64,000 bases of DNA from Actinopolyspora erythraea (GTDB taxonomy: Bacteria > Actinomycetota > Actinomycetes > Mycobacteriales > Pseudonocardiaceae): assembly GCF_002263515.1 (NCBI RefSeq), contig NZ_CP022752.1, forward strand, positions 4,030,001 to 4,094,000, in the 5' to 3' direction. Position 1 is the stretch's first letter. Every line of letters begins with the position of its first letter. Below the pieces are notes generated by a model. It was not told where the DNA came from, searched no databases, and worked only from the letters and a program-made list of their open reading frames with translations. Position numbers and translations under genes: made by a program. Positions 8,713-18,098 of the stretch are shown in pieces.

Positions 8713-9573
8713 TCAGTGGGTCGAGTCCCAGGCCGCGTAGGCCTCCTCGACCACCCGGACCGCGTCCTCGACGTCGTCGGTCAGGTGCAACAGTCCCAGT
8801 TCCTGATCACCGATCTTACCGCTGGAGCGCATGGTGTCGCGGATCCAGTCGTAGAGGCCCTGCCAGTAGGAACGACCGAACATCACCACGGGGAACTTGG
8901 TGACCTTCTTCGTCTGCACCAGGGTCAGCGACTCGAAGAGCTCGTCCATGGTCCCGAAGCCGCCGGGCAGGCACACGAAGGCCTGGGCGTACTTGACGAA
9001 CATGGTCTTGCGCGTGAAGAAGTACCGGAAGTTGACCCCGAGGTCGACCCACGGGTTCAACCCCTGTTCGAAGGGCAGCTCGATCCCCAGCCCGATGGAC
9101 AGCCCACCGGCCTCGGAGGCCCCCCGGTTGACCGCCTCCATGGTGCCGGGGCCGCCACCGGTGATCACCGCCGATCCGGTGCCGGCCAGGGCCGATCCCA
9201 ACCGGACCCCCTGCTGGTACTCCTCGTGCTCCCTGGGGGTGCGGGCGGAGCCGAACACGGTCGTGGCGCGGGGTACCTCCGCCAGCGCACCGAATCCCTC
9301 GACGAACTCGGCCTGGATCCGCATCACCCGCCACGGATCGGTGTGCACCCAGTCGGCCGGTCCCCGGGAGTCGAGCAACCGCTGGTCGGTGGTGGTCGGC
9401 TCCCCCACCCGGGCTCGACGCAGCACCACCGGACCACGCTGCTTCTCGTGCGGGTACTCCCCGTCACCTCCGAGGACCTCCCCCACCGGTTGTTGCTCGC
9501 CGTTCTCGGCGTGCTGGGCGTGCTGGGCTCCGTTGCCTTCCGGGCCGTGGTGTCGCTGACCGTCGATCGTCAT
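8713..9573 (-). CDS. LOG family protein, long form
   Basis: This is a 286-residue LOG/TIGR00730 protein with the motif TGGGPGTMEAVNRGA and PGGFGTMDELFE. The first 80 or so residues (Gln/His/Glu-rich, then TDPWRVMRIQAEFVEGF) are an extension absent from the short paralogue. This long form is common in actinobacteria. The start at 9573 is an ATG; an in-frame ATG further upstream would add 24 residues without family character. The 170-base gap to the downstream LOG gene leaves co-transcription open. Confidence 0.88.
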   Translation of the reverse strand: MTIDGQRHHGPEGNGAQHAQHAENGEQQPVGEVLGGDGEYPHEKQRGPVVLRRARVGEPTTTDQRLLDSRGPADWVHTDPWRVMRIQAEFVEGFGALAEVPRATTVFGSARTPREHEEYQQGVRLGSALAGTGSAVITGGGPGTMEAVNRGASEAGGLSIGLGIELPFEQGLNPWVDLGVNFRYFFTRKTMFVKYAQAFVCLPGGFGTMDELFESLTLVQTKKVTKFPVVMFGRSYWQGLYDWIRDTMRSSGKIGDQELGLLHLTDDVEDAVRVVEEAYAAWDSTH

Positions 9574-9974
9574 GGCACCGAGCTTATGCACTCCCCGTGA
9601 ACCCGAGATGAGGTCCCCGGGACGGACGACGGGCGATCGGCCCAACCCACTGGGCCGCCCGAACGAGAGTCATCCCGCCGCACGGACGTGAGCGGAGTAA
9701 CATCCATGGCAGGCGGACCGTGGACCCCACCGCACGAGTGCGGTTCCCACGAGCTCGCCGACGGAGGGGCCATCCCCACCAAGCACCGGTTCGGACGCCC
9801 CGAACGAGGGAGTGCCGTCCCAGCCCGGCACGAACCGGGAGGGAAGGAGTCCGAGACCGCCCCACTCCCGACGGCCGGTCCCGCGACATCGGTCCCGCCC
9901 ACGCGGGAACCGACTCGCCGACCGTGCGCACGAGCGGGAGCGGGGAACCAGAACCGCCTCTGCAGGAGCCGGAC
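9574..9974. other. Divergent intergenic region, no gene seen
   Basis: About 400 bases lie between the long LOG gene (leftward) and the slipin gene (rightward). Open frames cross it in both directions, but none has a ribosome site plus recognisable sequence. It presumably carries the two divergent promoters and the slipin 5' leader. Confidence 0.5.
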
Positions 9975-10988
9975 ATGATCATCGAAGTAATCATCGGCGT
10001 GCTGGTCGTTCTCGCGCTCCTCGCGGCCTCCAGTGTGCGGATCATCAGGCAGTACGAACGAGGTGTGGTGCTGCGCTTCGGCCGGCTGCGGCGCGACGTC
10101 AGGCAGCCGGGGTTGACGGCGATAGTTCCCACGGTCGATCGGCTGCGCAAGGTCAACATGCAGATCATCACGATGCCCGTACCGGCCCAGGAGGGCATAA
10201 CCAGGGACAACGTGACGGTGCGGGTGGACGCGGTCGTCTACTTCAACGTCACCGACCCGACCCGGGCGGTCATCAACGTGGAGGACTACCTGTTCGCCAT
10301 GGGGCAGGTGGCCCAGGCGTCACTGCGTTCGATCATCGGCAAGAGCGACCTGGACGACCTGCTGTCGGACCGGGAGAAGCTCAACCAGGGGCTGGAGGTG
10401 ATGATCGACAGTCCCGCGTTGAACTGGGGAGTGCACATCGACAGGGTGGAGATCAAGGACGTCTCGCTGCCCGAGACGATGAAGCGCTCGATCGCGCGCC
10501 AGGCCGAGGCGGAACGGGAGCGGCGTTCGCGGATCATCTCCGCCGACGGCGAGTTCCAGGCGTCCCGGAAGCTCTCGGAGGCAGCTTCGGTGATGGAACG
10601 GACCCCGGCCGCGCTGCAACTGCGACTGCTGGAGACCGTGGTCGAGGTCGCCGCCGAGAAGAACTCCACCCTCGTGCTTCCCTTCCCGGTCGAACTGCTG
10701 CGCTTCGTGGACCACACGGGCGACGGCTCGGCCCGGGAGAGCGAAGCGACCACGGAAACCTCGGCGGAAGAAGGTGTCGGAGCCGACCTCTCCGGCAGCA
10801 CCGAACAACCGCCCCCGGCCGCCGGGGGGCCTCACGAACTACCGGAGGAAACTCCGGAGAGAACTCCAGCCGCCACCGGTCGGGGCGAGGTCCCCGAGCC
10901 GGAGGCCGCACCCTCGCCCGTCCCGGAACAGCGGGAGTCCCAGCGGCACGAGGAGCGACCGGGGACGACGCGTTCCGGCCCCACCTGA
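9975..10988 (+). CDS. SPFH/Band 7 protein, slipin-like
   Basis: This 337-residue membrane-associated scaffold protein is of the stomatin/slipin group. A single N-terminal hydrophobic hairpin (about 2-20) is followed by the Band 7 domain (about 25-200: QYERGVVLRFGRL, TRDNVTVRVDAVVYF, QASLRSIIGKSDLDDLLSDRE). A coiled-coil rich in Glu/Arg/Ala follows. The last 90 residues are a Pro/Glu-rich disordered tail unlike typical short slipins. The start is ATG at 9975 after AGGAG. No NfeD partner is adjacent. Confidence 0.9.
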   Translation: MIIEVIIGVLVVLALLAASSVRIIRQYERGVVLRFGRLRRDVRQPGLTAIVPTVDRLRKVNMQIITMPVPAQEGITRDNVTVRVDAVVYFNVTDPTRAVINVEDYLFAMGQVAQASLRSIIGKSDLDDLLSDREKLNQGLEVMIDSPALNWGVHIDRVEIKDVSLPETMKRSIARQAEAERERRSRIISADGEFQASRKLSEAASVMERTPAALQLRLLETVVEVAAEKNSTLVLPFPVELLRFVDHTGDGSARESEATTETSAEEGVGADLSGSTEQPPPAAGGPHELPEETPERTPAATGRGEVPEPEAAPSPVPEQRESQRHEERPGTTRSGPT

Positions 10989-11000
10989 GTACCCGCCGGT

Positions 11001-12092
11001 TCAGCCCCGCTCGTCGGAGCCCAGCGCCCGCCGCAGCACCTCGGCGCAGTGCCGGATGTCGGCGGCCGCCACGTTCTCCTGCTGGGTGTGGGCCAGCGTC
11101 GGCGAACCGGGGCCGAAGTTCACCGCGGGCATCCCCCGCGCGGCGAACCGCGCCACGTCGGTCCACCCCAGCTTGGCGACCGGGGAGGCCCCGGAGGCCC
11201 GCACGAGTTCGCTCGTCGTCTCCTCGGCGAGCCCGGGGTGCGCTGCCGACGCCGCGTCGACCACGGTCACCTCGAAGCCGTCGAAGAGCTCCCGCACCCG
11301 CCGCTCGGCCTCGGCCAGCGAGGTGTCCGGGGCGAAGCGGTGGTTCACGGTGACCACGCACTCGTCCGGCACGACGTTGCCCGCGACACCACCGCTGATC
11401 CCGACGGCCTGCAGCCCCTCGTGGAAGCGCAGCCCGTCGACCTCGGGCCGACGCGGGGTGTACTCGGCGAGCCTGCGCAGCACGGGTTCCGCCGCGTGGA
11501 TCGCGTTGTCACCCATCCAGGCGCGCGCCGAGTGTGCGCGGACGCCGCGGGTGCGCACCTCGACCCGGAGGGTCCCCTGGCACCCCGCCTCGACGGCCGC
11601 GTCGGAGGGCTCGCACACTACGGCGAGCTGACCGTCCATCCATCCGGGAAGCTCGCTCTCGACGCGGTTGAGGCCGTTGCGGTCGGCGGAGACCTCCTCG
11701 CAGTCGTAGAACACGAAGGTCAGGTCGTGTCGGGGCCGGTCGAGCGTGGCGGCGAGGTGCAGCATCACCGCGTCCCCGCCCTTCATGTCCACCGTTCCGC
11801 ACCCGTGCAGCACTTCCCCGTCACCACTGCCGGAACGGCGCAGCGGGAGGTTGTCGTTGACGGGAACGGTGTCCAGGTGTCCAGCCAGCACCACCCGGGA
11901 GCCCAGCCCGAGACCGGTGCGGGCCAGCACGGCGTTTCCGCTGCGCACCACTTCCAGTCCGGGCGCCTGCGAACGCAGCGCCCCCTCGACGGCGTCGGCC
12001 AGCTCGGCCTCCGAGCCGGAAACGCTCGGGACGTCCACCAGCGCGGCGGTGAGTTCGACCGGGTCGGCGGTGAGATCCAATCGCGGCGTCAC
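11001..12092 (-). CDS. dapE: Succinyl-diaminopimelate desuccinylase
   Basis: This M20 metallohydrolase cleaves N-succinyl-LL-diaminopimelate in the lysine/peptidoglycan pathway. Dizinc ligands are visible: AGHLDTVP (His72), [10 protein letters not shown] (Asp102) and the CEEV pair (Glu132-Glu133). The 363-residue length is normal for actinobacterial DapE. GTG is the start. It is convergent with the slipin gene (12-base gap) and divergent from dapD with about 140 bases between, so a shared dap promoter region is likely. Confidence 0.93.
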   Translation of the reverse strand: MTPRLDLTADPVELTAALVDVPSVSGSEAELADAVEGALRSQAPGLEVVRSGNAVLARTGLGLGSRVVLAGHLDTVPVNDNLPLRRSGSGDGEVLHGCGTVDMKGGDAVMLHLAATLDRPRHDLTFVFYDCEEVSADRNGLNRVESELPGWMDGQLAVVCEPSDAAVEAGCQGTLRVEVRTRGVRAHSARAWMGDNAIHAAEPVLRRLAEYTPRRPEVDGLRFHEGLQAVGISGGVAGNVVPDECVVTVNHRFAPDTSLAEAERRVRELFDGFEVTVVDAASAAHPGLAEETTSELVRASGASPVAKLGWTDVARFAARGMPAVNFGPGSPTLAHTQQENVAAADIRHCAEVLRRALGSDERG

Positions 12093-12231
12093 GCCACGCA
12101 GCCTACCGCCCGCCGCACACCGGTGCGGCCGTGGCGACTACCGTTTTCCAAGGCCCGGCCGTGGCCCGTACGAACGCCGGGGAGTCTCTTCGCTCGACGC
12201 GAATGCCGAGTTCAAAGCCGATTGGAGAACG

Positions 12232-13221
12232 ATGAGCAGCCCAACCGCTCCCGATCCGCAGGTCACCGGTGCCCACGGGGTGGGAATCGCCACGATCACC
12301 GACGACGGGACCGTGCTCGACACCTGGTTCCCGACGGTCCGCCTGGGGGAGCCCGAGCAGGTCGGCAGCAGCCGGTTGACCGCCGCCGAGGCCACCGAGG
12401 CACTGGGAGAGTCCGGCGTGGAACTGCTCGGTCGTGACGACGCGCGCGGTGTGGAGGTGGTCGCCGTCCGCACCGGCATCGCGAAACTCGCGGACGCACC
12501 GGCCGACACCCACGACCTCTACCTGCGGCTGCACCTGCTCTCCCACCGACTGGTACGTCCGCACGGGCAGAACCTGGAGGGCATGTTCGGCCTGCTGTCC
12601 AACACGGTCTGGACCAACCACGGCCCCTGCCCGGTGGAGGGATTCGAGGCAACCAGGCTGCGGCTGCGCTCGCGCGGCGAGGTGACGGTCTACAGCATCG
12701 ACAAATTCCCCCGGATGGTGGACTACGTCATCCCATCGGGAGTGCGCATCGGCGATGCCGACCGGGTTCGACTGGGAGCGCACCTGGCCAGCGGCACCAC
12801 CGTGATGCACGAGGGGTTCGTGAACTTCAACGCCGGCACGCTGGGGGCCTCCATGGTGGAGGGGCGCATCTCGGCGGGCGTGGTCGTCGGCGACGGCTCG
12901 GACATCGGAGGCGGCGCCTCGATCATGGGCACGCTGTCCGGCGGTGGCCGTGAGGTGATCTCCGTCGGCGAGCGCTGCCTGATCGGCGCCAACGGCGGCT
13001 GCGGCATCTCGCTGGGCGACGACTGCGTCGTGGAGGCCGGCCTGTACCTCACGGCGGGCACGAAGGTCGTCCTGGAGGACGGCAAACTGACCAAGGCCGC
13101 CGAGCTGTCCGGCGCGGACGGGCTGCTGTTCCGGCGGAACTCCAACACCGGTGCCGTCGAGGTGATGGCCAGGACCGGCGGCAAGGTGGAGCTCAACGCC
13201 GCGCTGCACGCCAACGACTGA
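12232..13221 (+). CDS. dapD: Tetrahydrodipicolinate N-succinyltransferase
   Basis: This enzyme makes N-succinyl-2-amino-6-ketopimelate from tetrahydrodipicolinate and succinyl-CoA, the branch that DapC and DapE continue. The product is 329 residues, of the long actinobacterial DapD type. A left-handed beta-helix of hexapeptide repeats runs from about 170 to 290 ([40 protein letters not shown]). The start is ATG at 12232 behind TTGGAGAAC; earlier in-frame codons lack support. A strong hairpin terminator follows. Confidence 0.94.
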   Translation: MSSPTAPDPQVTGAHGVGIATITDDGTVLDTWFPTVRLGEPEQVGSSRLTAAEATEALGESGVELLGRDDARGVEVVAVRTGIAKLADAPADTHDLYLRLHLLSHRLVRPHGQNLEGMFGLLSNTVWTNHGPCPVEGFEATRLRLRSRGEVTVYSIDKFPRMVDYVIPSGVRIGDADRVRLGAHLASGTTVMHEGFVNFNAGTLGASMVEGRISAGVVVGDGSDIGGGASIMGTLSGGGREVISVGERCLIGANGGCGISLGDDCVVEAGLYLTAGTKVVLEDGKLTKAAELSGADGLLFRRNSNTGAVEVMARTGGKVELNAALHAND

Positions 13222-13257
13222 GCCCGGCACACGCGATGTCGGGGCACTCCCGACCGA

Positions 13258-13277
13258 AACCCCCGGCAACGGGGGTT
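13258..13277 (+). terminator. GNRA-loop hairpin after dapD
   Basis: A perfect 8-bp stem (aacccccg pairing with cgggggtt) is closed by a GCAA tetraloop 36 bases after the dapD stop. There is no long T-run, as is usual in this GC-rich genome. It separates dapD from the CHAD gene. Confidence 0.75.
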
Positions 13278-13297
13278 CGCGGCCATACCATGGCGGC

Positions 13298-14278
13298 ATG
13301 TCCCCGGACGATGCTCGGGCCGGTGCGCGGCACCGGTCCTCGGCGGTGACGTCCCCCTCGGAGGTCGGTCTCCCGGCTGAGCCGGTACGCGCCGCCCCGG
13401 ACGCGTCGGTCGTCGAACACGTCCGCGCGGCCCTGGACGCCCGAACACGGGTGCTGCTGGCGCACGAGGCCGGGACGCGTTCCGGGGCGGATCCCGAGGA
13501 CCTGCACCGCATGCGGGTGTCGGTTCGCAGGATGCGCGCCGTGCTCAAGGCCGGGCGTTCCTGGCTGGAACCGGGCTGGTGCCGAGAGCTGCGGGCCGAG
13601 CTCGGCTGGTTGGGGCGCGGTCTGGGACCGGTTCGGGACCTGGACGTCCAGCTGGCCGGGCTGCGCGAACGGCGCGAGGAACTCGACGAGGCCGAGCGGG
13701 AGCCGGCCGCCCGGCTGCTCGACGAGTTGGCGCGGCGGCGCGAGTCGGCCCGTGCCGAGCTGCTGGAGATGATGCGCGGCGATCGTTACCACCGGTTGCT
13801 GCGCTCGCTGGGCGAAGCGGTCGCCGACGGTTTGCCCTCCTCCACCGATCCGCCCTCGGGGAGCGAAGCGCTGTACGAACTGGTTCGGAACCGGCTCGGC
13901 AAGGTCGAACGCGCCGTCCGGCGGCTCGACGATCCGCCCCGGGACGAGGGGCTGCACGCGCTGCGGATCGAGACCAAGCGGCTTCGCTACTGCGCGGAAC
14001 TGGCGGTGCCGGTGTTCGACGGAGCGGTTCGGGAGGTGCTCGACGCCGCCGAGAAGTTGCAGGACGTGCTCGGAGCGCACCAGGACGCCGTGGTGGCCGA
14101 GGAGTGGCTGCGGCACCTGACCCACCACGAGGAGCACGGCTCGGAACCCGCGATGGCTCCGGACCCCGAGGCGGTGTTCGTGGCGGGGCGACTGGCCGAG
14201 CGGGCACGTGCCCGGAGGGTGCGACAGCGCGAGGCCTGGTGGCCGGTGTGGCGAACGCTGCGGCGGTTGGAGCTCTAG
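13298..14278 (+). CDS. CHAD domain protein
   Basis: This 326-residue helical CHAD (conserved histidine alpha-helical) protein belongs to a family that binds polyphosphate. Conserved basic/histidine positions are visible as DLHRMRVSVRRMRAVLK (about 68-84), LGPVRDLDVQLAGL, LHALRIETKRLRYCAEL and LGAHQDAVVAEEWL. These are two copies of the CHAD helical half. No CYTH triphosphatase domain is attached or adjacent. The gene sits alone between dapD and the accessory island. Confidence 0.9.
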   Translation: MSPDDARAGARHRSSAVTSPSEVGLPAEPVRAAPDASVVEHVRAALDARTRVLLAHEAGTRSGADPEDLHRMRVSVRRMRAVLKAGRSWLEPGWCRELRAELGWLGRGLGPVRDLDVQLAGLRERREELDEAEREPAARLLDELARRRESARAELLEMMRGDRYHRLLRSLGEAVADGLPSSTDPPSGSEALYELVRNRLGKVERAVRRLDDPPRDEGLHALRIETKRLRYCAELAVPVFDGAVREVLDAAEKLQDVLGAHQDAVVAEEWLRHLTHHEEHGSEPAMAPDPEAVFVAGRLAERARARRVRQREAWWPVWRTLRRLEL

Positions 14279-14837
14279 GAACCGACGGTTTCCCCACTCG
14301 TTCCCACTCGGCTCGTCGCAGCACAACGGCATATCCGGGGCGGAAAGCGGTCAGCGTCTACCCAAAAGAAGCGCCTTATCGCTGGCATGTCCCGGTAGTA
14401 CTGTGCCGCGGGACGCGACCCGATGTATCGGGCCCTACTCTTTCCGACGGAAAGCGACTCGCCCCCTCCAGAACACGATCGGAAGTCGGACAGGTCGACT
14501 GCTGTCCGGACCGTCTCTGACGGCGCGCGGGAACAGACACGAGCGACACCTCTGGAATCCGCCGTACTTCCGAGAGGCGGAGAAGCCGAGGGCTCTCCCG
14601 CTACCGGCCGAAGGCCCCGGCTTGTCCTATCGGCCGAGAGGCGGATGGCACAACGGCCACAACAGGAGCCGACGCTGAGGCGGGACACATTCCCTTGGAA
14701 GGGACATCCTCTCTTCGCGTATGCGATTGGCGCTGTCGTGTATCGACCGCAGTGACGCTGGAGACCGAATCGCCGGTGCGATTCACCAAAGTTCTTCGAA
14801 TCCGTCGTTTTCGGCCGATCCGCGCCATGGGACGATC
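14279..14837. other. Non-coding gap at left edge of island
   Basis: About 560 bases with visibly lower GC than the neighbours and no convincing gene. It holds several inverted repeats, such as cccgat-gt-atcggg (14419-14432) and gaatcgc-cggt-gcgattc (14767-14784). The second lies about 55 bases upstream of the XRE regulator start and could be an operator or part of its promoter. The region may be the left junction of the inserted island. Confidence 0.45.
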
Positions 14838-15776
14838 ATGCCCATGTCGACCCCCACAGTGCTGCGGTTCATGCTGGGCAAAGAGCTACGTTCACTACGT
14901 GAACGTGCCGGGCTGGAGCTCGCCGACGCCGCGAGGGTGATCGAACGGAACTGGAGCGTCGTCAGCAAGTTGGAAAACGGCGTGACGAGCATCCGTCAGA
15001 AAGATCTCCGTGAACTGGTTCGGTTCTACCGCGAGACCCTCGGATCCACGGAGCGAGGCGAGCCCGCTGACGGGGGTGACGAGGTTGATGTCGAGCAGCT
15101 CGTCGAGATCAACAAGGGCACGGATGTTCGTGGGCGGTGGCGGGGGTATCGCTCGATCGTGCCCAAGTGGTTTCGGATGGCCATGGATCTGGAGGCCGAC
15201 GCCGAGGTGATCAACCTCTACCAGTCGGAGATCATCCACGGGCTGTTTCAAACCGAGGAATACATTCGAGCGTTGTTCACCGACGGCGCGTTGCGCTCTG
15301 TCACCGAGTCCACCGAGTCGGCGGTCAAGGCTCGGCTGGAACGTCAACAGGTTCTGACCACCGACACCGCCCCGCGCGTGACCGCTGTGCTGTCCGAGTC
15401 CGCGCTTCGGCGGCAGGTGGGTGGACCGGAGGTGATGCGTCGACAGCTGGACTATCTGGTGGAGTTGTCCGAGCGCCCCAACATCGACCTGCATGTCGCC
15501 GCGTTCGGCAGCAGGACCGCTATCGGGCTTTCTTTCCCGTTCGTGCAGTTCCGCATACCCTCGATAGGGCCACAAGCATCACCGCTGGAGTTCGTGCTGG
15601 TTGAGCAGTATCACGACGCGAACTACCTCGATGGCCCCACTGAAGTCGCCGAATACAGTGATCTGTGGCATGGGCTGTTGGGAGCGGCCCTCGATCCCGT
15701 GCACTCGCGCGATCTCGTGCGTCGCATCGCCGGGGAGTTCGCACGATCCACATTCGAAGGAGAAGCATCATCATGA
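14838..15776 (+). CDS. XRE-family regulator with DUF5753
   Basis: This 312-residue DNA-binding protein has an N-terminal helix-turn-helix (about 12-65: LGKELRSLRERAGLELADAA, then WSVVSKLENG). The rest is a DUF5753 domain (YQSEIIHGLFQTEEYIRALF; SESALRRQVGG; LVEQYHDANYLDGP). Such proteins pair with DUF397 proteins and control development or secondary metabolism in actinomycetes. Here the stop overlaps the DUF397 start (ATGA). The pair lies directly before the lanthipeptide cluster, so control of that cluster is a reasonable inference. Confidence 0.92.
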   Translation: MPMSTPTVLRFMLGKELRSLRERAGLELADAARVIERNWSVVSKLENGVTSIRQKDLRELVRFYRETLGSTERGEPADGGDEVDVEQLVEINKGTDVRGRWRGYRSIVPKWFRMAMDLEADAEVINLYQSEIIHGLFQTEEYIRALFTDGALRSVTESTESAVKARLERQQVLTTDTAPRVTAVLSESALRRQVGGPEVMRRQLDYLVELSERPNIDLHVAAFGSRTAIGLSFPFVQFRIPSIGPQASPLEFVLVEQYHDANYLDGPTEVAEYSDLWHGLLGAALDPVHSRDLVRRIAGEFARSTFEGEASS

Positions 15777-15976
15777 TCCCGACCGAGAACTTCGGCGGCT
15801 GGCACAAGGCCACGGCCAGCGCCGCCAATGGCGGAGGCTGCGTCGAGGTGGGCTACGCGCCGGGACACATCGCCGTCCGGGACAGCAAAGACCGCACCCA
15901 GGGCGCTCATGTCTTCACCGCCGAGGAATGGACCGCGTTCCTGGCCGGAGTCAAAGCAGGCGAGTTCGACCTCTGA
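15773..15976 (+). CDS. DUF397 small partner protein
   Basis: This 67-residue DUF397 protein has the pattern GWHKATASAANGGGCVEVGY, VRDSKDR, then FTAEEWTAFLAGVKAGEFD. Members act with XRE-DUF5753 regulators as a toxin-antitoxin-like or regulatory pair. The ATG overlaps the preceding regulator's stop in ATGA, with AAGGAG upstream. A strong hairpin terminator follows, so the two form a closed two-gene operon. Confidence 0.92.
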   Translation: MIPTENFGGWHKATASAANGGGCVEVGYAPGHIAVRDSKDRTQGAHVFTAEEWTAFLAGVKAGEFDL

Positions 15977-15998
15977 GCCTCTACTCGCTGTGCAAAAA

Positions 15999-16033
15999 GC
16001 GCCCTCGGTGACTCACCTCGTCACCGAGGGCGC
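15999..16033 (+). terminator. Strong 13-bp hairpin terminator
   Basis: A perfect 13-bp stem (gcgccctcggtga at 15999-16011 pairing with tcaccgagggcgc at 16021-16033) has a 9-base loop and lies 22 bases after the DUF397 stop. It ends the XRE/DUF397 operon and insulates it from the lanthipeptide genes. Confidence 0.9.
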
Positions 16034-16599
16034 CACTCGTTTGGGCGATTGATCACCTCCCCACGAACGACGCAATATCGCATATGCGCCAAGAACATGC
16101 TTTACGCATTTGCCGTTGCCGTGATGGTGAAGGTGATCCGTGACCCCATCGACAACAGACGCCGCAGCTGCCTCACAGCTGTATTCCCCCTGCCAGCGGG
16201 ACATCTTCGAACACGTGTCTCCGAGGGATCCGACTCGTAGGCGAGTTCCGACCCCTGACCGCCCTGGAGCTCTCCCATTGGGCGCGCAGTCCTTCCCCGG
16301 TCGAGAGCGAGAGACACGGACACCACGGGGAGCCACCAGACTTGTAGCCGCCGAACACACTCCGTGCTCACACGACGTGACTCCCGAGACGTTAACGGCA
16401 CCGCTGCCCAGCGGTCATCCCCGGTTTCGCCGCCGCCAACCTCGGGCGGGCAACGGACCCGTCACGGTACCGACACGGCTATCGCCAGCCCCGCGCCTCG
16501 CGGGTTCCGCCGTCCTGTGACGCGGCGGCCGCTGTGACGTGTTCCGGGCACCTTCATCCCCAGCACTGTCGTCAAACAACGACCGGAAGTGACGTGTAG
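16034..16599. other. Leader region of the lanthipeptide operon
   Basis: About 565 bases with no convincing gene. The first 100 bases are AT-richer and contain gcatatgc and other palindromic patches. The last 60 bases before the methyltransferase start should hold its promoter or leader, but no confident -35/-10 pair is visible. I looked here for a second precursor peptide with an FxLD leader and found none. Confidence 0.5.
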
Positions 16600-17844
16600 A
16601 TGGGTACGTCGACGGATTCCGCGCAGGCCGACGCGCTGCGCGAGGACATGATCAATCAACTGTGGACAATGGGTGCGGTGCGTAGTGAGCGGATCGCCGA
16701 CGTGTTTCGGGTGGTGGATCGGCGATGGTTCACCCCTGAGACATCGCTGCAGCAGGCCTACGATCCCCGGGCGGCCGTGCCGATCAAGCGTGATGAGCAC
16801 GGGGTCGCGATCAGCACTGTCTCGGCGCCGCAGCTGCAGGCGGGAATGCTGGAGCAGGCCGACGTTCGCCCCGACATGAGCGTGTTGGAAATCGGTTCCG
16901 GTGGGGTCAATGCCGCCATGCTCAGCTATCTGGCCGGCCCGGACGGGTCTGTGACCAGCGTCGACATTGACCCCGAAGTGACCGCCCGGGCCCGCGAGTT
17001 GCTGGATCGGGCCGGTTTTCCAGCGGTGAACGTGATCACCGCCGACGCGGCGGCCGGAGAGATCGGTGACGGCCCCTACGACCGGATCGTGGTCACGGTC
17101 AGCGCGTGGGACGTCCCCTCCGCCTGGACGGATCAGCTCGGACCGCGGGGCCGCTTGGTGGTTCCGCTGCGGATGCGGGGATTGACCCGCTCGCTGGCCC
17201 TGGACCGGCAGGACGATCACCTGGTCAGCCGCTCTGCCGAGGTGTGCGGGTTCGTCACCATGCAGGGCCAGGGGGCCACCACGGAGCAGCTGGTGCCGCT
17301 GCGGGGCAGCACCGTCGTCGTGCGGTTCGACGATGGCTGGCCCGACGATCAGCCCCCGGAGCTCGATGAGCTGGTGACCACCCGGCGGGTCGAGCTGTGG
17401 AGCGGGGTGACCCTGCCCGGTAGTGAATCGTTCGACACGCTCTCACTCTGGCTGGCCACCCGGTTTACCGGATTCGGCCGGTTGGCCGCCGAGCCCGACC
17501 AGAAAGACACGCTGGCCTCTGCCGAGGTGTTGTGGTTCGACCCGGCGGTGGTCACCCACGATTCGGTGGCCTATCTGACGGCACGGCGCGCCTCACCCGG
17601 TGTCTCCGAATTCGGTGTGTATGCCTTCGGGCCGCACGCGGACACGCTCGCCGAGCAGATGGCCGAGCAGATCCGTGTCTGGGACCGCGAGCGGCGTCAC
17701 GGGCCCGGGCCCGACATCGCGGTCTGGCCCCGCGAGACCTCCGACGAGCGGCTGCCCCCGGCCGATCTGGTGATTACCAAGCGCCACAGCCGCATCACGA
17801 TCTCCTGGCCCGCGGCCGAAGGCGCCGCGAGCCAGGCCGAGTAA
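16600..17844 (+). CDS. FxLD-system methyltransferase (PIMT-like), copy 1
   Basis: This 414-residue SAM-dependent enzyme is related to protein-L-isoaspartate O-methyltransferase and of the type found with FxLD lanthipeptides. ISTVSAPQLQAGMLEQ (71-86) matches the PIMT substrate loop and VLEIGSGGVNAAML (95-108) is motif I. The motif is altered from the usual GxGxG, so its SAM binding may differ. The C-terminal 170 residues are the extension typical of these peptide-modifying forms. It probably methylates an Asp carboxyl of the core peptide. It is the first gene of the operon, 24 bases before the precursor. Confidence 0.88.
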   Translation: MGTSTDSAQADALREDMINQLWTMGAVRSERIADVFRVVDRRWFTPETSLQQAYDPRAAVPIKRDEHGVAISTVSAPQLQAGMLEQADVRPDMSVLEIGSGGVNAAMLSYLAGPDGSVTSVDIDPEVTARARELLDRAGFPAVNVITADAAAGEIGDGPYDRIVVTVSAWDVPSAWTDQLGPRGRLVVPLRMRGLTRSLALDRQDDHLVSRSAEVCGFVTMQGQGATTEQLVPLRGSTVVVRFDDGWPDDQPPELDELVTTRRVELWSGVTLPGSESFDTLSLWLATRFTGFGRLAAEPDQKDTLASAEVLWFDPAVVTHDSVAYLTARRASPGVSEFGVYAFGPHADTLAEQMAEQIRVWDRERRHGPGPDIAVWPRETSDERLPPADLVITKRHSRITISWPAAEGAASQAE

Positions 17845-17868
17845 GAAACCGACCGAAAGGTGACCGAG

Positions 17869-18048
17869 ATGACCCAGGCACTCGAGCAGACTGCCGCCCC
17901 CGGTGAGCTGGACGAGTTCACGCTCGACATCAGTGTGGTCGAGGACAGCCTGCCCCTGGCGAAGATGTCCTGCGACACCAGCGACGGCTGCGGCGGAACC
18001 ACCTGTGGGTCCGCCTGCACCAGTCAGGTCGCCCAGACCCCGTACTGA
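17869..18048 (+). CDS. FxLD family lanthipeptide precursor
   Basis: This is a 59-residue peptide. The leader carries the class-defining FTLD (17-20) followed by ISVVEDS. The C-terminal core is rich in Cys, Ser, Thr and Gly: MSCDTSDGCGGTTCGSACTS (33-52), with Cys35, Cys41, Cys46 and Cys50. Up to four (methyl)lanthionine rings are possible. Asp39-Gly40 is a classical aspartimide-prone DG site that would suit the isoaspartate-type methyltransferases on either side. ATG at 17869 has AAAGG eight bases upstream; a GTG at 17860 would add three residues. No protease cleavage site can be assigned with certainty. Confidence 0.9.
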   Translation: MTQALEQTAAPGELDEFTLDISVVEDSLPLAKMSCDTSDGCGGTTCGSACTSQVAQTPY

Positions 18049-18098
18049 CAGTCCTGACCCGCCGCGGCCCGTGTGATCGTCAGCATCAGGAGAGAACC

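Noticed and set aside
16034..16599. Possible second lanthipeptide precursor before methyltransferase 1
   Set aside because: No small frame here has an FxLD leader or a Cys/Ser/Thr-rich core with a ribosome site.
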